From Lysobacter antibioticus (GTDB lineage: Bacteria; Pseudomonadota; Gammaproteobacteria; Xanthomonadales; Xanthomonadaceae), in NCBI RefSeq assembly GCF_001442535.1, contig NZ_CP013141.1, positions 1,686,577 through 1,750,576 of the forward strand: a stretch of DNA of 64,000 bases, given 5' to 3'. The notes under the pieces were generated by a model. The model had not been told where the DNA came from and made no database searches. It was given only the letters and a program-made list of their open reading frames with translations. This document shows positions 16,335-25,789 of the stretch, piece by piece. Numbering within the stretch: the first letter of the stretch is position 1; every line of letters starts with the position of its first letter. The position numbers were made by a program, and so were the translations under genes.

Positions 16335-17168
16335 TTACCGCAGAGGTTGCGGCGGGAACGGCGAGGGCTCTTCGACGTTGTAACGGGTGACCGCGCACTC
16401 GGAGAAGCCCGAAGGGGCGGTATTGATGGCCACGTTCTCGATGCAGGTCGCACTGCCGCCGCCGATCAACCCCCGCACGCCCGAACGCGTCCGCAGCATG
16501 ATCGAGTTGTGCACCAGGCGCGCCCGCGGCGAATCACGCAGCTCGATGATCCGATCGGTATTGTCCGGGAAATCGAGAAACTGATTGCCGGTCGCCTGCA
16601 CGTCGGCCGAGCGGTCGACGAGCAGGCCGCCGCCGTTGTAGCCAGCGATCACGTTGTTGGTGACGACGGTGCGCGGCGCCATCGTGATCTGGATGGCCTC
16701 GCGCCACGGCGAGATGTTCGGGTTGCCGTAGTCGATGACGCGGTTGCCGACCACCCGCGCGCCTTCGCCGTCCGGCGGGCTGTCGCCGATGATCACGATG
16801 CCCGCATCGTACGGACGAACCACGGTGTTATTGAGCAATTGATCGCCCGATCGCGTGCGCAGATGAATGCCGAACGAGTAGCCCTCGATACGGCAGTTGC
16901 GCACCGTCACCTTGGACCAGGAGTCGACCGTAATGGCGGCGGGGCCGCCGCCGTTCGGGTCGGGATTGGCCAAGGTCCGTCCCTTGCAGTCGAACTCGAT
17001 CTCCCCCCCGGTGATGACGATGGGGACGTCGAGATTCCTGGTCAAGCAATACTTGCCGGGGGCCATGATATGCGGATTGGCCGAAGTGACGACGGTGTCG
17101 CAAGCGAACGCGTTCGCACTGAACATCGCGGCGGACAGGGCCAGGCTGGAAAACAGAAAGGAGCGCAT
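16335..17168 (-). CDS. Secreted parallel beta-helix (pectate-lyase-fold) protein
   Basis: A 277-residue exported protein. A signal peptide is clear (MRSFLFSSLALSAAMFSANAFA, cleavage before CDT). The rest shows repeating short strands with N/D turns typical of right-handed parallel beta-helices (KVTVRNCRIEGYSFGIHL, GARVVGNRVIDYGN, RTVVTNNVIAGYNGGGLLV). Four cysteines could form disulfides. Beta-helix proteins include polysaccharide lyases and adhesins, but no catalytic set is identifiable. The start at 17168 has AAGGA nine bases upstream. It stands alone in the secretome region. Confidence 0.8.
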   Translation of the reverse strand: MRSFLFSSLALSAAMFSANAFACDTVVTSANPHIMAPGKYCLTRNLDVPIVITGGEIEFDCKGRTLANPDPNGGGPAAITVDSWSKVTVRNCRIEGYSFGIHLRTRSGDQLLNNTVVRPYDAGIVIIGDSPPDGEGARVVGNRVIDYGNPNISPWREAIQITMAPRTVVTNNVIAGYNGGGLLVDRSADVQATGNQFLDFPDNTDRIIELRDSPRARLVHNSIMLRTRSGVRGLIGGGSATCIENVAINTAPSGFSECAVTRYNVEEPSPFPPQPLR

Positions 17169-17672
17169 GAATATCCTTTTAAGAGCGCCGATGAGACGAC
17201 GGATCGCGAAGCGCGCCGTCGTGCCGCGCAGGAACGCGCAACCGGATGCGGCCGCGGTGTCCTGCGTTGGGTTGCATGTCGTGATGAAGCAGGCCGGCGA
17301 GCCCGGCGGTGTCGTTGGACGTGCGGCGCGCCCGGAAGCATCGCATTCGATACCCGACATCCCTGTCGAATGCGGCGACCCTGGCGTTGGCCGCGCAGGA
17401 TGCCGCCCCCCGGCCTGCCTGCATCGCGACCAAGACAGAATGACCGATCGCCGTCGCAGACATCGCGACGGATCAAGCCGTCCGAGTCTCTTTGAGAAGA
17501 CGAGAATTTCGCTGGTGTTGCGACGCGCCTACCGGGTCAGCGGCGTATGCATTCGAGCGATCGAGAACTGCGCTCCCACATCGCCATCGCGTCGCGCGAA
17601 CGACGCTTCTCGGCCGGGGCGTTGGCCGTGCCGAGCGCCTCGCCAACGGTAGAGGCGCGCTTTCAATCCGCG
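17169..17672. other. Non-coding stretch upstream of the beta-helix gene
   Basis: About 500 bases with only antisense or Arg-rich shadow frames. It must hold the beta-helix promoter. I see no palindrome of the REP family and no tRNA in it. Confidence 0.5.
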
Positions 17673-17703
17673 CCGCAACCGGCATGAGCCCTGCCGGTTG
17701 CGG
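17673..17703. other. Perfect 12-bp stem-loop after the Gly/Lys-rich protein gene
   Basis: CCGCAACCGGCA (17673-17684) pairs with TGCCGGTTGCGG (17692-17703) around a 7-base loop, 50 bases past the minus-strand stop at 17754. No U-run is present, so terminator activity is uncertain. Confidence 0.45.
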
Positions 17704-17753
17704 TGATCAAGCCCGACACTCACGCCTCGGGCCCGATCATTACGAGACCCGAC

Positions 17754-18425
17754 TCAGTCCTTGCCCTTGCCTTTGCCTTGCCCTTTGCCGCCGCCCTGCC
17801 CCTTGCCATGGCCGCCGCCTTTATCGGAGTTGCCGTGGCCGCGACCGTTTCCTTTCGAACTCGGGTGGTCGTAATGCGAGGAGCCAGCCCCGCTCTTCTT
17901 GCCGCCGGGATGTCCGTTGCTCTTGCCTTTGCCCTTGCCCGGGCCGTGCTGGGCCCAATCCACGTGCACCGACTGATTGACGGTGATCGGATAGCCCCAG
18001 CGATCGTAAGTGCCGACCGCGCCGCGCTTGAGCGCATGGAAGGCCGGCGAACCGGGCTTGATGCCCATGCGTTGTGCGACCGCGCCCCAACCCTGGCCGG
18101 GGTTGCGATCGTATTCGCGTACGACGTTCAGACACGGCACGCCGAGCGAACGCGCGATGGCGCATGCGTAGTAGACGTCGCCGGGCGCCCAGCCGCGGCG
18201 ATCGAGCAATTCGTCGATCAGCGAACGCGGTGCGCCGTAGTAACCGCTGATCTCGTTGATGAAGGGCTCGCGATATCGGCGACCGTAATCGTTGATCTCA
18301 CCAAGCCGCGTATCGACCCAGACGTCGCCGGTGCGGATGTTGTAACCGACCGTCTGTGCTTGCGCGGCCCCCGCCAGGCTCAAACCCAGCAATAGGGCCA
18401 TACCCGCTCGCTTCATGTACCGCAT
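17754..18425 (-). CDS. Secreted protein with Gly/Lys/His-rich low-complexity tail
   Basis: A 223-residue exported protein of unknown function. The signal peptide is MRYMKRAGMALLLGLSLAGA ending at AQAQ. A folded middle region follows (about residues 25-155: YNIRTGDVWVDTRLGEIND, YYGAPRSLIDELLDRRGW, YACAIARSLGVPC). The last 70 residues are almost entirely Gly, Lys, Ser and His (GPGKGKGKS, GKGQGGGKGQGKGKGKD), a basic disordered tail that could bind polyanions such as DNA or cell-surface polymers. I chose ATG 18425 because AGGTG lies six bases upstream; the GTG at 18434 has no clear site. Confidence 0.75.
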   Translation of the reverse strand: MRYMKRAGMALLLGLSLAGAAQAQTVGYNIRTGDVWVDTRLGEINDYGRRYREPFINEISGYYGAPRSLIDELLDRRGWAPGDVYYACAIARSLGVPCLNVVREYDRNPGQGWGAVAQRMGIKPGSPAFHALKRGAVGTYDRWGYPITVNQSVHVDWAQHGPGKGKGKSNGHPGGKKSGAGSSHYDHPSSKGNGRGHGNSDKGGGHGKGQGGGKGQGKGKGKD

Positions 18426-18635
18426 GGCAAACACCTCGTCGTGATCGTGCGTGAAGTCCGGATGAAGGCGCCGAGCATACGTTTTTGTCGGCCTTCCAGC
18501 GCAGTATCCGCCGCACGCCTTAACCTCGACCGATTAAAGCGTGATGCATCGCACAATGCATTCAGGGCGACATTCTGGTTACGTTGACGTGTCCGCCCTC
18601 GCGGACTTTGTCGTTCATTTCTCGGGGATTTTTGA

Positions 18636-19721
18636 ATGAAAATCAGTCTCATGTCCGCGGTCGCGGGCAGCGTCGTTCTCGCCGGCGCGATCGCCTCCGT
18701 CACCGCGGCCCCGCCGCACGAAAAGAACAATCCTTTGCGCATCGGTTTGATGGCGCTCGCCGATCAGAACGGACACTTCGGCGGCCAGGTCGAAGTCACC
18801 GTCACCAATACCAGCCGTCACACCGCTCGCGTGCCGACATGGCAACTGCCTTCGAATCTCGCCGAGTCCAAGTTGTTCGACATCAGCCGCGATGGCGCAG
18901 CGGTGGCCTATAACGGCCCGATGATCAAGCGCGGCCTGCCCGATGCGGCCGACTTCACCATCCTGCGCGCCGGCGAAACCCTGCGCAGCGTCGTCGATCT
19001 GTCCAAGGCCTACGACTTCTCGCAAAGCGGCCAGTACGTGGTCGCCCTGGATTCGCCGCTGCAATTCGCCTCGCTCTCGGACGGCAAGCTGCTGCGCCAG
19101 GACAACGGCCTGCCGCTGGTGGCCAAGAGTGCTCCCTTGAGCCTGTGGGTCAACGGCAAGGGCGAGGTCAGCGCCAAGGGTAAGCCCGGCGGCGGCAGCG
19201 TCGTCGATGGCGTGTCCTACAAGAGCTGCGATGCGACCCAGATCGACACCATCGGCAGCGCCATCACCGCCGCGCGCGGTTATTCGGAGAACGCCAAGAG
19301 CTATCTCGGCGCCGGCACCGTGGGCCCCCGCTACACCACCTGGTTCGGCGCCTACACTTCGCAACGCTACGGCACCGCCAGCCAGCACTTCGTCGCCATC
19401 GACGCCGCCATGGACCAGAGCAACGGCGCCATCACGGTCAACTGCGGCTGCAACCAGAAGTACTACGCCTACGTCTATCCGAACCAGCCTTACGAGATCT
19501 ACGTTTGCCGCGCGTTCTGGACGGCATCGCTGACCGGCACCGACTCCAAGGCCGGCACCTTGATCCATGAGATGAGCCACTTCGATGCCGTCGCCGGCAC
19601 CGACGATCATGTCTACGGCCAGGCCGGGGCGAAGAACCTCGCCATCAGCAACCCGACCAACGCGCTCGACAACGCCGACAGCCACGAGTACTTCGCCGAG
19701 AACACTCCGGCGCAGAACTGA
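18636..19721 (+). CDS. Secreted M35-family (aspzincin) metalloendopeptidase, copy 1
   Basis: A 361-residue secreted zinc protease of the deuterolysin / peptidyl-Lys metalloendopeptidase group. It has a signal peptide (residues 1-25), an N-terminal propeptide-like beta domain (LRIGLMALADQNGHFGGQVEVTVTN, to about 175) and the catalytic domain. The zinc site is HEMSH (311-315) with the third ligand in GTDDHVYG (321-328, Asp324), the aspzincin signature. Cysteines C198, C270, C272 and C291 likely form disulfides. A close paralogue lies at 59050-60159. It faces the S8 protease gene across a shared terminator. Members of this group are typical of predatory or lytic Lysobacter secretomes. Confidence 0.92.
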   Translation: MKISLMSAVAGSVVLAGAIASVTAAPPHEKNNPLRIGLMALADQNGHFGGQVEVTVTNTSRHTARVPTWQLPSNLAESKLFDISRDGAAVAYNGPMIKRGLPDAADFTILRAGETLRSVVDLSKAYDFSQSGQYVVALDSPLQFASLSDGKLLRQDNGLPLVAKSAPLSLWVNGKGEVSAKGKPGGGSVVDGVSYKSCDATQIDTIGSAITAARGYSENAKSYLGAGTVGPRYTTWFGAYTSQRYGTASQHFVAIDAAMDQSNGAITVNCGCNQKYYAYVYPNQPYEIYVCRAFWTASLTGTDSKAGTLIHEMSHFDAVAGTDDHVYGQAGAKNLAISNPTNALDNADSHEYFAENTPAQN

Positions 19722-19740
19722 CGGCTAGCGCAGCAACGAA

Positions 19741-19768
19741 AAGGCCCCGGTTTCCCGGGGCCTTCTTC
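19741..19768. terminator. Bidirectional terminator between M35 and S8 protease genes
   Basis: A perfect 10-bp stem AAGGCCCCGG/CCGGGGCCTT (19741-19750 with 19755-19764) with TTTC loop lies between the convergent stops; TTCTTCG follows on plus, and A-rich sequence precedes for the minus strand. Confidence 0.8.
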
Positions 19769-19789
19769 GTACTCGATCGGCAACCCGAC

Positions 19790-21154
<1,365 letters not shown>

Positions 21155-21207
21155 TGGCTGACACCCTTCAGGTATTGGCTGGTGCGATCCGACCGATCGC
21201 TCGACGA

Positions 21208-21235
21208 ATGTATGTGCGAAATCGGTCACATACAT
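21208..21235. promoter_or_regulatory. Palindrome upstream of the S8 protease gene, possible operator
   Basis: ATGTATGTG (21208-21216) and CACATACAT (21227-21235) are perfect inverted 9-mers separated by 10 bases, 54-81 bases ahead of the protease start. The TGTG...CACA core resembles Crp/Clp-type half sites, but the spacing is wider than the classical six bases. Confidence 0.5.
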
Positions 21236-21336
21236 GCTGCGTCGCAGCAAACGCTGAATTGACTGAATCCGAGCGCAGCCGCGCTTGAGACCAGCGTCCT
21301 GAGGCGCCTACGGAGCCACGCGATGGCTGGGCCCGG

Positions 21337-21714
21337 TCAGGAATCCTTGCGCGGGCGCGAGGGAGCGCGGTCGGCCTTGCCGCGGACGGGCGCCGCCTCG
21401 GGCAACTGCGGATCGGTATCGGTGCCGAGCGCGCGCAGCCTGACCGGCGTGAACTCGCCGTCGCCCAGCAGATCGAGGCTGGCGAGCGGATTGCGCAACA
21501 AGGCCTCGCGCTGCAGGAAGGTCTCGCTGCCGACCTTGGGCGGCCTGCGCTCGCTGCACAGGCGCAGGCTGATTTTGAGGATGCTGGTGCCGGAGCGGCT
21601 CCAGGCACGACCGGGGATGAGACGACTGACGATGGCGCTGTCGAGGCGAACCGTCACCGACGATTGGTCGATGGCTTCGCATTTGCCAACGGCGATATCG
21701 AACATAAGCTGCAT
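21337..21714 (-). CDS. Small hypothetical protein, second gene of a two-gene unit
   Basis: A 125-residue soluble protein with no recognised family. It has a strand-rich N-terminal half (MQLMFDIAVGKCEAIDQSSV, SILKISLRLC) and a Pro/Arg-rich, disordered C-terminus ending SRPRKDS. The ATG at 21714 has TGAGG six bases upstream; this ribosome site overlaps the stop codon of the gene before it (7-base gap). The coupling means the two small proteins are made together. Nothing nearby assigns a function. Confidence 0.6.
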   Translation of the reverse strand: MQLMFDIAVGKCEAIDQSSVTVRLDSAIVSRLIPGRAWSRSGTSILKISLRLCSERRPPKVGSETFLQREALLRNPLASLDLLGDGEFTPVRLRALGTDTDPQLPEAAPVRGKADRAPSRPRKDS

Positions 21715-21721
21715 GAAAACC

Positions 21722-21991
21722 TCAATGCGACACGAAAGTTAAGACACTGCTGAGCCTGGAATCGTCCAGCAGCCGGCGAAGACGCGACTCGACGATGCGC
21801 AGATCGCCGAGCCTGGGCGAAGCGCGCAAGGAATAGATCGCGGTCTGTTTTCCCAACAACAGACGATGCGTGCGGTGAACGCTCACATTGGTGGAGCTGC
21901 AGGCCTCCATCCAGATTCGCCGCAGTTGCAGCGGCCCGATGCTCTGGCCGTTTCCCAGCGTGAAATAGAACCATTCGACGTTCTCTTGCAT
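21722..21991 (-). CDS. Small hypothetical protein, first gene of a two-gene unit
   Basis: An 89-residue protein with a mixed fold (VEWFYFTLGNGQSIGPLQLR, RLLLGKQTAIYSLRASPRL, ending DDSRLSSVLTFVSH). I do not recognise it. The ATG at 21991 has an excellent GGAGAGG site three bases away from the spacer, the best evidence that translation starts here and not at the upstream in-frame 22246. It is directly followed by the 125-residue gene with an overlapping stop and ribosome site. Confidence 0.6.
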   Translation of the reverse strand: MQENVEWFYFTLGNGQSIGPLQLRRIWMEACSSTNVSVHRTHRLLLGKQTAIYSLRASPRLGDLRIVESRLRRLLDDSRLSSVLTFVSH

Positions 21992-22637
21992 CGGCCTCTC
22001 CAACACGCGGCGAACGGATTTCGCTCCACCCGCCTGATTCCATCGCGAGCAGCTGCGGCGGTGCCGGACCTCAAGTCCCGCACCGTCGACTCCTTGGCTC
22101 GCACCTAAACGACGGCGAAGATCTTCCTCGCCGCCTCGCTTTTCCAGATGGATCATTGACTCTTCGATTCGGCGCGCCGGCGATCGGGTCGTGCCGCACC
22201 GGCGCTGCGGCCGAAGCCGCACCGACACCGGATGCGGAACCCGCAAACGCTAGTCACGCCGATCGTTCATTACGGTCTCCAGCGACGCGATAAACGACCA
22301 AGACCGTGCACTCGCCGGACGCGGGAGTGCGAAGCTGATGCGGAAGGAAGGAATCTTCTGCGCCTGAATGGCTGAATACGACATTGCGTCGTGGTGACGG
22401 GCCAGCCTGCGCCCCAAAGCGTTAGCCTCACGTGAATCGATCCTGAGCCTGGGCCGGCCGACGACGGCCGCAGCAGGCCTAATTCCATCGTTGCGACCAG
22501 GGCGAGTCGCCCCCCGGACAGGCTGAGCGCCTTGCTGCACGGCCTCCTCGACAACTTTCACGCACCCCGGGCCCGCCAGGCCCTCTCTCCGGGAAGGCCG
22601 ATTGACGCCGTCCAGGACCGTCCAGTAAAAGATACGA
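21992..22637. other. Non-coding stretch between divergent units
   Basis: About 650 bases between the small two-gene unit (minus) and the XRE-cupin gene (plus). The open frames here are shadows without family likeness. It must hold both promoters; only the palindrome at 22622-22653 stands out. Confidence 0.5.
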
Positions 22638-22653
22638 ATGACCACTTTACTGG
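22622..22653. promoter_or_regulatory. Inverted repeat across the start codon of the XRE-cupin gene
   Basis: CCAGTAAA (22622-22629) and TTTACTGG (22646-22653) are perfect inverted 8-mers flanking the ATG at 22638. They could be an autoregulatory operator bound by the encoded protein, or an mRNA hairpin enclosing the start codon, which lacks a clear ribosome site. Confidence 0.55.
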
Positions 22654-23204
22654 ATGACTCCAGCCTGCAACTGGCCCGCCGGATACGCCTGGAGCGCGAA
22701 ACCCGCGGCTGGTCCCTGGCCGAACTGGCGGCCCGCTCGGAGGTATCGAAGGCCGCGATCAGCAAGATCGAGCGCGGCGAGACCAGCCCGACCGCGGCCC
22801 TTCTGGTCCGCCTGGCCGGCGCCTTCGACCTGACCCTGGCCGGGCTGCTGCTGCGCGCCGAAGGCGATGCCGGCCGGCTGTCGCGAGCGCAGGCGCAGCC
22901 GGTTTGGCGCGACCCGGAAACCGGCTATCGGCGCAAACAGGTGTTCGTCCGCCCCGACCATCCGGTCGAGATCGTCGAGGTCGAGATGCCGGCGGGGCGG
23001 CGTGTCTGCCTGCCCGCCTCGTCCTACGCGCGCATCCGTCAGGCGATCCGGGTGATCAAGGGCGAGCTCAGCATCGTCGAAGGCGGCGAAAGCCACCGAC
23101 TGCAAGCGGGCGATTGCCTCGGCTTCGGCGCGCCGTCGGACGTCACGCTCGCCAACGACACGCCGAGGCCTTGCGTCTACCTCGTCGTCCTGGCCAGGAG
23201 CTGA
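22638..23204 (+). CDS. XRE-family regulator with C-terminal cupin domain
   Basis: A 188-residue two-domain regulator. The N-terminal HTH_3 domain is clear (LARRIRLERETRGWSLAELA, SEVSKAAISKIERGETSPT, about residues 11-66). The C-terminal half is a small cupin (VEIVEVEMPAGRRVCLPAS, IRVIKGELSIVEGGESHRL, LQAGDCLGFG) that probably senses a small molecule. Relatives control amino-acid or polyamine genes. It lies five bases upstream of the GNAT gene, which is the likely main target or partner, and an inverted repeat spans its start codon. Confidence 0.9.
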   Translation: MTTLLDDSSLQLARRIRLERETRGWSLAELAARSEVSKAAISKIERGETSPTAALLVRLAGAFDLTLAGLLLRAEGDAGRLSRAQAQPVWRDPETGYRRKQVFVRPDHPVEIVEVEMPAGRRVCLPASSYARIRQAIRVIKGELSIVEGGESHRLQAGDCLGFGAPSDVTLANDTPRPCVYLVVLARS

Positions 23205-23209
23205 GCCGC

Positions 23210-23755
23210 ATGCTTTCGATCGATACGCACTGCATCGATAAGCCCGCCTTCGAGATCAGGCCGCTCTCCCCCTCGCCCGAAATCCGCTCGATGCTGGGCG
23301 AACTGTTGATCGATGTCGTCGCCGACGGCGGCTCGGTCGGCTTCATGCATCCCCTGTCGCCGGAACAGGCCCAGGCGTTCTGGCACGCCTCGCTGGCCGC
23401 GGCCGAGCTCGGCGCGCGCATCGTGCTCGGCGCCTTCGACCAAGACAGGTTGGTGGGCACCGTGACCTTGTTGCTCGATTGCCCGCCCAATCAACCGCAT
23501 CGCGGCGAGATCGCCAAACTGATGACACGGCGCGACCATCGCGGCCGCGGCGTGGCTTCATCATTGGTCCGCACTGCAGAAACGCTGGCACGCGAGCATC
23601 GACGCGCCTTACTCGTGCTCGACACCGCGAGCGACGAAGGCGCATCGGCCTTCTACGAAAAACTGGGCTACACACGCGCCGGCGAGATCCCCGATTACGC
23701 CCTGAAACCGCATGGCGGCCTGACCGGCACGATCATTTTCTGGAAGAAGGTTTGA
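23210..23755 (+). CDS. GNAT family N-acetyltransferase
   Basis: A 181-residue acetyl-CoA-dependent acetyltransferase. The acetyl-CoA motif A is KLMTRRDHRGRGVASSLVRTAE (R/Q-x2-G-x-G/A form, RGRGVA), preceded by the strand LVGTVTLLLD and followed by SAFYEKLGYTRAGEIPDYAL. Substrate is unknown. The ATG at 23210 has AGGAG within the end of the regulator gene and only five bases separate the two, so they form an operon. In this arrangement the acetyltransferase often modifies the molecule sensed by the cupin regulator, an inference only. Confidence 0.9.
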   Translation: MLSIDTHCIDKPAFEIRPLSPSPEIRSMLGELLIDVVADGGSVGFMHPLSPEQAQAFWHASLAAAELGARIVLGAFDQDRLVGTVTLLLDCPPNQPHRGEIAKLMTRRDHRGRGVASSLVRTAETLAREHRRALLVLDTASDEGASAFYEKLGYTRAGEIPDYALKPHGGLTGTIIFWKKV

Positions 23756-24178
23756 ACCGAGCCTGCGCGGCCGCTTCGTTATCGGCGCATCCGCATCGCG
23801 CGATCCGCGCAAGCCTGGCATTCAATGCGGTTCGCGAAAAACCCGCCACAAAAGCGGCTTTCGGCACACTGCGTGCCGCGTTGGGAGAACTGGACCGATA
23901 ACGCAGATCCAAACGTTTTCCCAGAATCGCGCGATGGTGCCGGAGCCGGCGCTGGCGCTGGCGCCGTATTCAATACACAACCTATCGATTTTACTTATCT
24001 AATTGATTTTAGAATCAACTATAGGCCCCAGCGCCCCCAACTCAACAATCATTCGAGTTGAATATGGAGCACCTAAGATCGCTGCCGCCGCACTCTTAAA
24101 CCCGCCCAAGTTGCGAATTTGGACAATCCACAATTGCATCCAACGGAGTGACCTGGCTTGGGACGAATACGATCTCGG
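23756..24178. other. Boundary region of the tRNA-Leu island, no gene seen
   Basis: The first 175 bases have the normal GC-rich composition. At about 23965 the sequence turns A+T-rich (TATCGATTTTACTTATCTAA and on), marking the left edge of the island. No convincing open frame is present. Confidence 0.6.
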
Positions 24179-24601
24179 CTAAGCTTCAGGTGGCAAACGC
24201 TGATAAAGCTCAAGCAACTGCCGCACTGTGTTGCGAGCGGGAATTTGCCAAGAAACTCGGCCATTGCCGATCAACACGAAGTGATAGCACTCCAGGCATG
24301 CCACTACCCGGACTGCGCTCTCAGCGTCCCCGAAACGCAAACCAAGCCCTGGGCTGAAGCAGCGGAAAGTCGTCCCCTGCGGATCGTAAGCCTTGTCCGA
24401 CGCCAGCAACGCACGAAGAGCGCGTGCGTCCGCCTCGGAGAGGGTCATTTCGCTGAAGATGCGCGAACCGAAAAACCGCCCTTCAGCCTCAGGTTCGACC
24501 TCGTCGCCGAAGCGGTAATCGTGCATGGGATCGATCTTGAACGCGTACGCGCCGCCGGCAGTGGGGAACCGCGGAATTGGCGATGGCTCTTTAGGGCTCA
24601 T
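24179..24601 (-). CDS. Unknown island gene, 140 residues
   Basis: A soluble protein of no recognised family encoded divergently from the BstA-like gene. It starts MSPKEPSPIPRFPTAGGAY, has an acidic patch (FGDEVEPEAEGRF) and ends in a compact region (CLECYHFVLIGNGRVSWQIP, VRQLLELYQRLPPEA). Two cysteines flank a glutamate (ACLEC). The start at 24601 is preceded by an AGG; a GTG at 24718 would add 39 residues. Divergent arrangement beside a probable phage-defence gene makes it a candidate partner, regulator or passenger. Confidence 0.6.
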   Translation of the reverse strand: MSPKEPSPIPRFPTAGGAYAFKIDPMHDYRFGDEVEPEAEGRFFGSRIFSEMTLSEADARALRALLASDKAYDPQGTTFRCFSPGLGLRFGDAESAVRVVACLECYHFVLIGNGRVSWQIPARNTVRQLLELYQRLPPEA

Positions 24602-24779
24602 GGCGACCTGATCAAAGTTGGACCGACAGCATAGAGCCCGCACTCCCCAGTGGAGGAAGCTGAGATGGCCGAAACGCGCATCTTTTAGCGTATAGACTCC
24701 GAAGCTAGTGGCTATCACAAAGCTGTCTCAGAGGCCTCAACAGGCCGCCTGAAAATCCATATAAAACAGGATGTTAAAC

Positions 24780-25709
24780 ATGACCGGACAGCTGCAACAG
24801 GCCGCCCCGAAGCAACTACCCCTAGACCTAAGCGTTGAGGTCCAAAGGGACGTCAATGGCATAGAGATGGGCGTGCTGGAAAACGGCATCCCTTATCTAA
24901 CCCAGCGTGGCCTAGCAAGCATGGTCGGCGTCGCACGAAACGTCATCCAAACCATAACTAAGGAATGGGAGGATCATTATGCGAACCCTGTGATTGGCAA
25001 GGATCGCATTTCATTCTTCAAGCAATATCTTTTTTCCCAGGGGTACTACGAAACAAGACTTTATCTTGAAACAATCCAAAACGGGACTGTGCACTTCAAC
25101 TACCCCGACATCGTTTGCATGGCATTCCTGGAGTACTACGCCTTCGAGTCAAAGGTGGATGGATCGACTGCACTCGACAATTACCGGAAGCTCGCAGCGT
25201 TTGGTCTGCGAAGGTTTATTTATGAGGCGCTAGGCTATACGCCAGCAGACAAGTGGAAGTTCCATCATGATCGCGTCTCGCTGCTCAAAGACAGCGCTCC
25301 CCTGGGGCACTTCACCATCTTCCAAGAAATTACCGGTCTGGTCGTCGATCTGATCACAGCCGACCTAACGGTGAACCACAAGACGATACCGGACATTAGC
25401 GTCGGAATTGCCTGGGGCAAGTACTGGTGCGATAACGGCCTCGAAACAAAGTATGGTGCCCGCGTTCAATACGAGCACAATTACCCGAGCTACTATCCGC
25501 AGGCGCTCAGCAATCCTCAGAAGCCAAACGCGTATCCAGACTCAGCGCTCCCAGAATTCCGCCAATGGTTCAAACAAACCTACCTACTCACTAAGTTCCC
25601 GAAGTACATCCTCACAAAGGCAAAAATCCTTCCTGGTGGGGCGAAAGAAGCACTAGCAATTTCCGCGATGTACAAACAAAAAGCTTTACCCGACTCCTCA
25701 GGAGCTTAA
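24780..25709 (+). CDS. BstA-like protein (putative prophage-type abortive-infection / DNA-binding protein)
   Basis: A 309-residue soluble protein. The N-terminal third looks like a DNA-binding domain of the phage antirepressor/KilA-N kind (GIPYLTQRGLASMVGVARNV, then IQTITKEWE). The C-terminal part has a conserved-looking core: PLGHFTIFQEITGLVVDLI, IPDISVGIAWGKYW, QYEHNYPSYYPQAL, FRQWFKQTYLLTKFPKYIL. From memory this matches the BstA family, prophage proteins that stop infecting phages and are silenced on their own phage by a DNA element near the gene start. No search was possible. The ATG at 24780 is preferred because AGG is nine bases upstream; at ATG 24771 it abuts the codon. Codon use is less GC-biased than the neighbours, indicating transfer. 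A phage antirepressor-like role is the alternative. Confidence 0.55.
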   Translation: MTGQLQQAAPKQLPLDLSVEVQRDVNGIEMGVLENGIPYLTQRGLASMVGVARNVIQTITKEWEDHYANPVIGKDRISFFKQYLFSQGYYETRLYLETIQNGTVHFNYPDIVCMAFLEYYAFESKVDGSTALDNYRKLAAFGLRRFIYEALGYTPADKWKFHHDRVSLLKDSAPLGHFTIFQEITGLVVDLITADLTVNHKTIPDISVGIAWGKYWCDNGLETKYGARVQYEHNYPSYYPQALSNPQKPNAYPDSALPEFRQWFKQTYLLTKFPKYILTKAKILPGGAKEALAISAMYKQKALPDSSGA

Positions 25710-25789
25710 GCAGGAATGCTCCCTAGGTGATGCATATTTTTTGATTGCCATGATTGACAATCAGATATCTGCCTAGGTACGAACAAGCT

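Noticed and set aside
15642..17495. 617-codon open frame on the plus strand across the epimerase and beta-helix genes
   Set aside because: It covers two recognisable minus-strand genes and their gap, with no motif of its own; an antisense shadow.
17169..17753. Hidden gene between the beta-helix and Gly/Lys-rich protein genes
   Set aside because: The frames are short or antisense-like on both strands and lack ribosome sites or recognisable motifs.
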